From: Legionellales bacterium
GTDB taxonomy: Bacteria; Pseudomonadota; Gammaproteobacteria; WLWR01
DNA length: 11,029 bases
Direction: 5' to 3'
Assembly (NCBI GenBank): GCA_012103495.1
Contig: WLWR01000036.1
Coordinates: forward strand, 1-11,029
In this document: piece after piece, positions 5,434 to 11,029 of the stretch
How the letters are laid out: every line of letters begins with the position of its first letter
How positions within the stretch are numbered: position 1 is the first letter of the stretch
Program-made: the position numbers and the translations under genes
Notes under the pieces: model-generated
The model's database searches: none
What the model saw: the letters and a program-made list of their open reading frames with translations, nothing else
What the model was told of the DNA's origin: nothing

Positions 5434-6911
5434 CAGACTTGACTTTGATCGATTAAATATTGGGTCAATACAGCCACCGGTCGTCCGGTGGCACCTTTGG
5501 CTTGACCGGATTTCCACGCAGTGCCGGCAATGTCCAAATGTGCCCAAGGATAGTCTTGAGTAAAGTGTGATAAAAAAGCGCCACCGATAATACTGCCTGC
5601 GGCTGCGTCAGTGGCAATGTTAGGCAAGTCGGCGAAATTGCTTTTCAACGTGGTTTGATATTCTTGGGTCAATGGTAATTGCCACAAGGAATCGTGTACC
5701 TGATCGCCCGCATGGCACAAGGCAGTGGCCAACGCTTGGTTGTTGCCCATGATGCCAGTGGTGTGATGGCCCAATGCCACAATCACCGCTCCGGTTAAGG
5801 TTGCAACATCGATCACCACTTTGGGATCAAATTGTTTGACATAATGCAGTGCATCGCACAATACCAGACGTCCTTCGGCATCGGTATTATTCACTTCCAC
5901 AGTTAAGCCAGCCATGGTTTTGACAATGTCACCGGGTTTGACGGCTTTGCCACTGGGTAGATTTTCCGCAGCGGCAATAACGCCAATCAGCCGAATGGGT
6001 AATTGCAATGTGGCGGCAGCTTTGAGTGTTCCCAACACGCTGGCGGCACCACACATATCGAATTTCATTTCATCCATCATTTTGGGAGGCTTGAGTGAAA
6101 TGCCGCCGGCGTCAAATGTAATGCCTTTGCCCACCAACACATACGGTTGTGTTGATCGTACTTGGGGCGGTTGATAATAGATAACGATCAACTTGGCCGG
6201 TTGTTCACTGCCTTGACTGACAGCCAACAGGGCATTCATGCCCAATGCTGCCATTTGATGTTCATCCAACACTTCAACCGATACATGCTCAAATTGTTCT
6301 GCCAATGTTTGCGCTTGCTCGGCTAAATAAGTCGGTGTGCAAATGTTGGCGGGTAGATTGGCCAATTCTTTGGTCCATTGTTTGCCGGTGCTCATGGCCA
6401 TCGCTTGGGTGAGGGCGTGCGTCTCTGTTTTTTGTTCAGTGGGAGTGAAAATGCTGACCTCGGTTAAATGCCATTCAGGTTCATCTTTGGTTTTGCAGGT
6501 TGCAAATCGGTAGATCCCTTCGTCAATGGCAAACACCGTTTGACAAATTTGCCAGGCGTAGTCAGCGTGTTCCACGATTAAATCGGTTAAATAAAAATGT
6601 GCTTGTGTGCTGGCGGTAGTGAGCAATGCTTGTACCGCACTGGTTAACACGCGTAAATAATCATAACGACTGAGTGTGGGTTGATCACCAACATAAACCA
6701 ATAACACTCGTTGCGCGGCGTAGCGGACCCACAAAGTTTGGCCAATTTTTTGGCTTAAATCACCAGTTTTTAACGTTGTGGATAAAATGGTTTGCTCGGT
6801 TTCATCAAGCAGCGTGCCATTGGCGGTTAATTGATAATCCCCATAAACAGGCAGAATCAAACAGGGGGTTTGCACTTGAGGTGCGGATGAATGGGTTAAT
6901 TGATAGTCCAT
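5433..6911 (-). CDS. pepA: Leucyl aminopeptidase (cytosol aminopeptidase, M17)
   Basis: Two-metal aminopeptidase that removes N-terminal residues from peptides; in Escherichia coli PepA also binds DNA in cer/Xer recombination and at carAB. The catalytic domain has all ligands (numbering from the ATG at 6911): Lys262 and Asp267 in GKGITFDAGG, Lys274, Asp285, and Asp344 and Glu346 with Arg348 in the family signature NTDAEGRL. 492 residues, near the usual 500. The first 150 residues or so are poorly conserved, as usual for the N-terminal domain. The frame extends to a TTG at 7010, but the ATG at 6911 begins MDYQLTHSS, matches family length and has AAGAG 9 bases upstream. It is first of the run pepA-holC-exporter-Nudix, and divergent from lptF. 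Confidence 0.97.
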   Translation of the reverse strand: MDYQLTHSSAPQVQTPCLILPVYGDYQLTANGTLLDETEQTILSTTLKTGDLSQKIGQTLWVRYAAQRVLLVYVGDQPTLSRYDYLRVLTSAVQALLTTASTQAHFYLTDLIVEHADYAWQICQTVFAIDEGIYRFATCKTKDEPEWHLTEVSIFTPTEQKTETHALTQAMAMSTGKQWTKELANLPANICTPTYLAEQAQTLAEQFEHVSVEVLDEHQMAALGMNALLAVSQGSEQPAKLIVIYYQPPQVRSTQPYVLVGKGITFDAGGISLKPPKMMDEMKFDMCGAASVLGTLKAAATLQLPIRLIGVIAAAENLPSGKAVKPGDIVKTMAGLTVEVNNTDAEGRLVLCDALHYVKQFDPKVVIDVATLTGAVIVALGHHTTGIMGNNQALATALCHAGDQVHDSLWQLPLTQEYQTTLKSNFADLPNIATDAAAGSIIGGAFLSHFTQDYPWAHLDIAGTAWKSGQAKGATGRPVAVLTQYLIDQSQV

Positions 6912-6943
6912 CGTCGTTGCTCTTGTTTGGTTGGTTGGTTTCA

Positions 6944-6972
6944 AGTGTAGCGGATGTGTTTGGGAACCCCAA
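6944..6972 (-). promoter_or_regulatory. Candidate promoter for the pepA operon
   Basis: On the minus strand TTGGGG (6972-6967) and TACACT (6949-6944) are 17 bases apart. Both boxes are imperfect. Start would fall near 6937, about 26 bases before the pepA ATG. The -35 box lies within copy 1 of the tandem repeat at 6954-7025, so a protein bound to that repeat could affect it. A GGTT-repeat run (about 6925-6941) occupies the leader. Confidence 0.3.
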
Positions 6973-7025
6973 ATGATTTGTAAGTGATCAATGTGTTTCG
7001 GAGACCTCAATGATTTATAGGTGAT
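6954..7025. repeat. Imperfect tandem repeat, 37-base period, between pepA and lptF
   Basis: Two 35-base copies, 6954-6988 and 6991-7025, align without gaps with 28 identical positions. The best-conserved parts are the start (ATGTGTTT) and the end, AATGATTT.TA.GTGAT. The repeat fills the middle of the 183-base divergent region, between the weak pepA promoter and the -10 of lptF, where a regulator shared by both directions would bind. No protein can be named. Confidence 0.6.
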
Positions 7026-7044
7026 TAAAAGGGGTAAAACCGAT

Positions 7045-7050
7045 TACAAT
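7045..7050 (+). promoter_or_regulatory. Candidate -10 element for lptF-lptG
   Basis: TACAAT at 7045-7050 matches the -10 consensus in five of six positions and lies 44 bases before the lptF ATG. At 17 bases upstream there is only TGATTA, a poor -35 box, located at the end of repeat copy 2. Transcription may therefore need an activator or may be weak and constitutive. Confidence 0.35.
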
Positions 7051-7094
7051 AGCCGGCCAATAGTCAAAGGCATTGCCGATGAGTTGAATAGAAC

Positions 7095-8216
7095 ATGGTC
7101 ATCACCCGATATTTAGTGAAAGAAGTTTCAATCACCTTGAGTGCGCTGGTGTTTATTCTCATGTTGATTTTCATGAGCAATCAATTCGTGCAATATTTGA
7201 GTCGTGCGGCGGCCGGTCATTTACCTGGTACGTTGGTTATTCAATTGTTATTACTGGAAACACCCACCATGTTGGCATTGTTATTGCCACTGGCTTTTTA
7301 TTTAGCGGTGTTGATTGCTTATGGACGTTTGTATGCTGAACAAGAAATGACGGTGTTGAATGCCTGCGGCTACAGTCGAACACAATTGTTGCAAGTGACT
7401 ATGGCCATGGCGCTGGTGCTCAGTTTGATTGTCGGGGCGGTAGTGTTGTGGGCAAGTCCGTTGATTTCCAAACAGCGGGATTTTTTATACACCGGTGGTG
7501 GTGCCAGCAATTTGATCCAGTTGATTGCGCCAGGACGTTTTCAAACCATGGCAAGTGGCAAACAAGTCTTGTATGTCGAACAAAAATCGCGAGGGGCGCG
7601 TCCGCAAGCCGAACAAATATTTTTAGCGTTACGCAATGATCAAGCGACGCAACAACCCGGCATGATGGGTTGGGATTTGGTGACCGCCAGTCACAGTTAT
7701 TTAACCCGAGACGAGGCGACCGGTGAAGAATTCTTAGTGTTGGAAAAGGGACAACAATACATTGGCGTGCCGGGTGAAAAAAACTTTCGAGTGATTGAGT
7801 TTGCAACCTATCAAGCACGATTGCCCGAGAGCAAACCATACATTCGCCGGGTGTATCAAGCCATGTCCACTCGACAATTGTGGCCTCCTAACAATAGCGA
7901 TCCAGCCAAAGCTGCTGAATTGCAATGGCGATTGTCGGCGCCCTTGATGATGTTGGTGTTGGGATTTATCGCCACCCCATTGAGTCGTGTCAAACCGCGT
8001 CAAGGCAAATATGCCAAATTATTGCCAGCGATCATTCTTTATATTTTGTATGCCAACGTTTTATTTATGGGACGTGATTGGGTTGCCAAAGGGGTGATCC
8101 CCACTTGGCTTGGTTTGTGGTGGTTGCACGGTCTTTTAATTGTCCTGGGAGCCTATTGGTTATGGGGTGAGTCGATCACCCATTGGATGAGGGCGCGTTG
8201 GTATGGTTGGCATTAA
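7095..8216 (+). CDS. lptF: LPS export permease LptF
   Basis: Inner-membrane half of the LptB2FG transporter, which extracts lipopolysaccharide from the inner membrane and passes it to LptC and the periplasmic bridge. 373 residues (366 in Escherichia coli). It starts MVITRYLVKE, as LptF does. Transmembrane helices lie near residues 12-34, 50-76 and 100-121. A periplasmic domain follows, about 125-270, then three more helices near 281-298, 308-325 and 337-357. The segment GRLYAEQEMTVLNACGYSRTQLL (77-99; conserved core EMTVLNACG) is the cytoplasmic coupling region that contacts the ATPase LptB. ATG at 7095 has no strong Shine-Dalgarno. Its last 14 bases overlap lptG, so the two are translated together. 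The operon diverges from pepA, as usual in gammaproteobacteria. Confidence 0.96.
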   Translation: MVITRYLVKEVSITLSALVFILMLIFMSNQFVQYLSRAAAGHLPGTLVIQLLLLETPTMLALLLPLAFYLAVLIAYGRLYAEQEMTVLNACGYSRTQLLQVTMAMALVLSLIVGAVVLWASPLISKQRDFLYTGGGASNLIQLIAPGRFQTMASGKQVLYVEQKSRGARPQAEQIFLALRNDQATQQPGMMGWDLVTASHSYLTRDEATGEEFLVLEKGQQYIGVPGEKNFRVIEFATYQARLPESKPYIRRVYQAMSTRQLWPPNNSDPAKAAELQWRLSAPLMMLVLGFIATPLSRVKPRQGKYAKLLPAIILYILYANVLFMGRDWVAKGVIPTWLGLWWLHGLLIVLGAYWLWGESITHWMRARWYGWH

Positions 8217-9276
8217 ACTGATTGATTATTACATTGGCAATACGGTGATTTCATCGATTTTATTGATCACTTTGATGCTGGCAGGGTTACAAATTTTTGT
8301 TTTATTCGTATTGGAATTGGGCGATTTGGGGCAGGGCAGTTATGGTGTGACGCAAGCACTAATGTATATATTGTCGCAATTACCACATCAAATTTATTTG
8401 TTTTTCCCGGTGGCTTGTTTGTTGGGCAGTTTAATGGGCTTGGGAGTATTGGCTGCCAACAGTGAATTGATTGTGATTCGTACCGCCGGTGTGTCGGTGG
8501 GACAAGTGGTGGTGTCTGTATTAAAAAGCAGTCTGATTTTAATTATTGCGGTAACCGCGCTCACCGAATGGTTCAGTCCCGGGTTGCTCAACAATGCTGA
8601 AGTGCGCAAAGTGGTAGCCAAAAGCGGTGGCCAAGCAATTAAAACCGCAACCGGCAGTTGGATGCGCGATCAAAATAATTTCATCTACGTTGGACAAGTG
8701 CAAACCGATGGTTTGTTGCTCAATGTCATGCAATTCACTTTTAATGAACAACAACAATTGGTCTTGTCTCGCTATGCTGAAAAAGCCGTGTTAACCGATG
8801 AGCAATGGACCTTGTATCAAGTGCGACAAAGTGTGATCCACCCTGATCAAATTCAAGCACAAACATTGGACCAATTGACTTGGGAAGTTCGTTTGAATTC
8901 ACAAGTGTTGCAAGTGGGGTTGACCGAGCCTGAAGCCATGTCAATTGGGCAATTGTGGCATTATGTCAATGAGCAAAAACGCAATCGCTTGCAAGTTAAT
9001 GACGCTGAGTTTGTTCTCTACAAACGCTTATTTCAGCCACTGGCCAGTTGTGTGATGTTGTTATTGGCCATTCCATTTATTTTTGGACCGCTACGATCTT
9101 CAACGGTAGGGGCTAGGTTTTTAACCGGTTGTATGATGGGGTTTGGCTTTTACATGTTGGATAAATTCTTTGGCCCTGTGAGTTTGGTATATCAAGTGCC
9201 CCCTTTGCTAGCCGCACTCACTCCTACCTTGTTGTTTAGTGTCATTGGCGTGTGGATGATGCGACGTGTGCGTTAG
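8203..9276 (+). CDS. lptG: LPS export permease LptG
   Basis: Partner of LptF in the LptB2FG lipopolysaccharide extractor. 357 residues (360 in Escherichia coli). The N-terminus IDYYIGNTVISSILLI is typical. GQGSYGVTQALMYILSQLP (43-61) and FFPVACLLGSLMGLGVLAANSELIVIRTAG (67-96) cover helix 2 and the coupling helix that docks to LptB. The periplasmic beta-jellyroll spans roughly 135-265, and three C-terminal helices include IPFIFGPLRS (290-299) and DKFFGPVSLVYQVPP (320-334), both strongly conserved. The ATG at 8203 lies within lptF, with GAGG about 10 bases upstream. The stop (9274-9276) overlaps the stop of the convergent cfa gene by 3 bases, and no terminator is visible between them. Confidence 0.96.
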   Translation: MVGIKLIDYYIGNTVISSILLITLMLAGLQIFVLFVLELGDLGQGSYGVTQALMYILSQLPHQIYLFFPVACLLGSLMGLGVLAANSELIVIRTAGVSVGQVVVSVLKSSLILIIAVTALTEWFSPGLLNNAEVRKVVAKSGGQAIKTATGSWMRDQNNFIYVGQVQTDGLLLNVMQFTFNEQQQLVLSRYAEKAVLTDEQWTLYQVRQSVIHPDQIQAQTLDQLTWEVRLNSQVLQVGLTEPEAMSIGQLWHYVNEQKRNRLQVNDAEFVLYKRLFQPLASCVMLLLAIPFIFGPLRSSTVGARFLTGCMMGFGFYMLDKFFGPVSLVYQVPPLLAALTPTLLFSVIGVWMMRRVR

Positions 9277-9795
9277 CTTATCTTCCAATGATACTCAAGG
9301 CTTGTTTTGCGCCACAGGCATTGAATGTCGCTGATGTAGTGTTCTTTGAAGCCAGCGATACAGTAGTTGAAATAATATTCCCACATTTTTAAAAAAGGTT
9401 GATCAAATCCCAAGGATTGAATGTGCTCGCGCTGTTGGTTGAAGTTGGCTAACCAGTGTTGCAAGGTAGGAACGTAATGCTCACCAATGTCTTCTAGGTG
9501 AATCAATTGCAATTGAGTGGCGTGTGCGGTCGTATGATTGAGCGTGGCAATTGAAGGCAGACAACCGCCTGGAAAAATAAATTGGCGAATAAAATCATTG
9601 CCGTGTTTGTAAAAATCAAACACTTGATCAGCGATGGTAATGGTTTGTATCAGCGCCAGGCCATGGGGTTTTAGTAATTGATCACACTGGCGTAGGAACG
9701 TTTTAAAGTAGCGATAGCCAATGGCCTCGATCATTTCAATCGAGACCAATTTATCAAATTGCCCGCGCAGGGTTCGATAATCTTGATTGAGAACC
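9273..9795 (-). CDS. cfa: Cyclopropane-fatty-acyl-phospholipid synthase, 5'-truncated at junction
   Basis: C-terminal part of an S-adenosylmethionine-dependent enzyme that adds a methylene bridge to unsaturated acyl chains of membrane phospholipids. About 174 residues are visible, against about 380-420 for the whole protein. The similarity begins VLNQDYRTLRGQFDKLVSIE (the DYR...FD.(I/L)VSIEM motif after the SAM domain), then IEAIG. It continues with FIRQFIFPGGCLPS and LEDIGEHYVPTL, and ends MWEYYFNYCIAGFKEHYISD, the hallmark C-terminus. The N-terminal domain and the SAM-binding glycine motif are missing. Upstream of about 9795 the frame meets TAG and the sequence no longer resembles the family, because the DNA changes origin there. 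The stop (TAA, 9273-9275) overlaps the lptG stop. The gene was probably intact in the real genome; the truncation is most likely an assembly effect. Confidence 0.9.
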
Positions 9796-9797
9796 TA
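9790..9797. other. Junction between bacterial and eukaryote-like DNA
   Basis: Clear cfa coding similarity stops at about 9790-9795, and a stop codon in the cfa frame follows at 9796-9798. Beyond it the DNA is more GC- and CpG-rich and leads into a eukaryote-type lipase gene. There are no inverted repeats, target-site duplications, integrase, tRNA or transposase at the join. The simplest reading is a chimeric contig, for example of a symbiont or contaminant with a protist. Lateral transfer is possible but unsupported. Confidence 0.75.
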
Positions 9798-10114
9798 CAT
9801 GCTTGGCGTCGATCTTGGTCAGGACGATTTGGACCTCCCTCGCGCGGCCGCGGCAAAATCTCGCTCGTGTCGATCGTCCTCATCCTATCGGGTTGAAGTA
9901 TGCATAATCGTCCCATACGTCTAGGGAGGGCCTGAAACGTGTGCTTATCAAAATATCAAGGCAAAATCCGATGAGAAACGAGCGGATGGTTGGCCACCCT
10001 TGGTTCGGTCCTACTCAGCCGAAAGGCTTTTTCCCCCCTAATTCCCTACTATTCCCTGCACTCCGCGGCTGACCATATGAAAAATACCCAAGGGTTCGAG
10101 TCTCTCCTTCACAT
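9798..10114. other. Non-coding stretch downstream of the lipase gene
   Basis: About 317 bases between the junction and the lipase stop codon. I see no convincing gene. The stretch includes a GC-rich CpG tract (about 9838-9853) and a pyrimidine-rich C-run near 10028-10038. On the minus strand it would be the 3' flank or untranslated region of the lipase; no AATAAA signal is visible there. Short open frames on both strands lack recognisable protein features. Confidence 0.5.
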
Positions 10115-11029
10115 TTACGTACATTCAGATGCAGAGCTATCCTGTGACTCGAGGTTGGAGGTGACCGACTTGATCACGTCGGCCAGCTGGTCTGGCATGT
10201 GGTCGTGGAACAATCGCCCGCTCAGGATGATGCCTTGGGCCTTGACGGATGCATTTTTGACGTATTTAGGGACACATCTACGCTGGTCCGGCATGACCAT
10301 GTCAAAGCCGATCCTCAGGTGAAACCCCGACCAAAGCCGGCTCAGGCCACGCAAGTGGCTGTCACCGGAAGCATCCCCGTCCCCGTTGCCCCCATCCATA
10401 TCCACCATGGCAGTATCCCCTTCTCTGTCGACATCCTCAGGCTTGTGCTCAAAGTATATCATCCTGCCTGGCAGGGACATCATGTCAGCCGCCTCAACCA
10501 AATATCGCCGGTGCTGGTCAGCGTTCCTGCTACACACGTAGTCTTCCAAAAATTCCCGCGCGTCTTCGGACAGTGTGGCAGGATTCAGTGATTTTGTGAC
10601 ATCTTGATCGCCACGGTATACGTCCCAGTACTTCCAAATGAGTCGGCGTATCCGCAGCCACTTTGACACACTCACACTCACCAAGGAGCAGACCAACTCA
10701 TCACGGGCCCTATCCAAGTTCGCCGCTGAAAAGCGGGGAACAATCTCCTTGCCGTTCATGATGGAAGTGCACCACGATGCGCACGATTCGGCCACCGAAA
10801 TGTCCACGAGCCCTGCAGGAGGCGAGAAGCACCAACACCTGACGTTCGGGACCCACTTTTCGAAGTACAGCCCGAGGAAAAAGCTCCCGACTGCACCGAG
10901 AGAATGACCCGTAAATGTCAGAGCATATCCCTCATTATCTTTCAGAGCTCCCTCAAGCACCCCACAGTCGAGAATGTCGCACAAGGTCGCCCGACACGAC
11001 TCCAGGTAGTCACCCTGGGCAACCAACTT
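10115..11029 (-). CDS. Eukaryote-type sn1-diacylglycerol lipase, C-terminal part
   Basis: Class 3 lipase related to diacylglycerol lipases, which release 2-monoacylglycerol from diacylglycerol at membranes. The 5' part lies beyond the window; 304 codons and a TAA stop are visible, with no intron needed. Residue numbers are counted from codon 11026. The nucleophile is Ser42 in FTGHSLGA (38-45), followed by CWCFSPPAGLVD (64-75), the SPP(A/G)G element of this family. Next is NGKEIVPRFSAANLDRARDE (91-110), where animal enzymes have an Asp at the position of Glu94. The C-terminal LPGRMIYFEHKPE (185-197) leads to a Gly/Asp-rich insert (200-222) and ISG-like LSGRLFHDHMPDQLADVI (268-285), with His276 as likely catalytic base. 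No bacterial family fits as well. Base composition differs from all genes to the left. It is probably from a unicellular eukaryote; the lineage cannot be named. Confidence 0.8.
   Translation of the reverse strand, partial: KLVAQGDYLESCRATLCDILDCGVLEGALKDNEGYALTFTGHSLGAVGSFFLGLYFEKWVPNVRCWCFSPPAGLVDISVAESCASWCTSIMNGKEIVPRFSAANLDRARDELVCSLVSVSVSKWLRIRRLIWKYWDVYRGDQDVTKSLNPATLSEDAREFLEDYVCSRNADQHRRYLVEAADMMSLPGRMIYFEHKPEDVDREGDTAMVDMDGGNGDGDASGDSHLRGLSRLWSGFHLRIGFDMVMPDQRRCVPKYVKNASVKAQGIILSGRLFHDHMPDQLADVIKSVTSNLESQDSSASECT

Noticed and set aside
5434..5547. N-terminal extension of holC into pepA
   Set aside because: The extension is the out-of-frame shadow of the conserved pepA C-terminus. 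The TGATG coupling and the MRADFYLI start define the gene.
9795..9834. Minus-strand frame reading VQIVLTKIDAKHV, like the G4 (TKxD) motif of a translational GTPase such as EngB
   Set aside because: Only about 13 residues fit, the frame is closed by TGA roughly 25 codons upstream, and there is no room for the G1-G3 motifs between it and the lipase stop. Probably chance, though it could be a scrap of another gene at the junction.
9844..9851. NotI site GCGGCCGC as evidence of a cloning-linker junction
   Set aside because: It lies about 50 bases from the actual break in cfa similarity, within a CpG-rich tract, and is not flanked by other vector or linker sequence.
10017..10032. AGCC-GAAA-GGCT followed by five T residues, looking like a tiny intrinsic terminator
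   Set aside because: A 4-bp stem is too short for a terminator, and it lies in the eukaryote-like segment with no bacterial gene ending before it.
10092..10108. GGTTCGAGTCT, resembling the B box / T-loop of a tRNA gene
   Set aside because: The T-stem pairs only 4 of 5, no matching acceptor strand or A box is found at the right distance upstream, and no anticodon arm can be folded.
9990..10907. Plus-strand open frames opposite the lipase
   Set aside because: They show no recognisable domains and are explained as complements of the GC-rich lipase coding sequence.
1..11029. CRISPR array, toxin-antitoxin pair, prophage or defence island
   Set aside because: There are no regularly spaced repeats, nucleases, integrase or transposase genes. 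The two small LuxR proteins are DNA-binding domains, not a toxin-antitoxin pair.

Overview
Positions 1 to about 9795 come from a bacterial chromosome, almost certainly a gammaproteobacterium. The evidence is the recognisable pepA-holC ... valS set on the minus strand and the divergent lptF-lptG pair on the plus strand, an arrangement characteristic of that class. The two stand-alone LuxR-type DNA-binding proteins, the AT-leaning codon use and the TTG-rich leucine codons would fit a Legionellales-like lineage, but that finer placement is only inference. From about 9796 to the end the DNA is different: more GC- and CpG-rich, with the 3' part of a eukaryote-type diacylglycerol lipase gene.

Layout: (1) 1-224, first 74 codons of valS, minus strand. 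(2) 315-1019, a family 2 glycosyltransferase with a strong promoter of its own. (3) 1094-1131, a hairpin terminator, then two tandem 75-residue LuxR-type HTH proteins (minus) with a 22-bp dyad upstream. (4) 1824-2303 tspO-like membrane protein and 2432-3202 alpha/beta hydrolase, both plus. (5) A minus-strand run pepA (6911-5433), holC (5433-4996), Bcr/CflA-type exporter (4948-3713) and Nudix hydrolase (3703-3170), tightly spaced and probably one operon. (6) A 183-bp divergent control region, 6912-7094, with an imperfect tandem repeat. (7) lptF-lptG (7095-9276, overlapping), the permease pair that lifts lipopolysaccharide from the inner membrane. (8) 9273 to about 9795, the C-terminal part of a cyclopropane-fatty-acid synthase, cut off at the junction. 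(9) about 9796-11029, the eukaryote-like segment.

The core genes are housekeeping: tRNA charging, the DNA polymerase III clamp-loader chi subunit, leucyl aminopeptidase and LPS transport. Between holC and valS, which are usually neighbours, sits a block of about 4.8 kb of accessory genes (exporter, Nudix, hydrolase, TspO, two small LuxR regulators, glycosyltransferase).

The most striking observations are the abrupt bacterial/eukaryotic junction inside cfa, which is best read as a chimeric assembly or a host-symbiont mix rather than a new system, and the duplicated LuxR-HTH cassette with its conserved leader and upstream dyad. I found no CRISPR array, rRNA, tRNA, transposase or integrase, and no convincing new defence or biosynthetic system.
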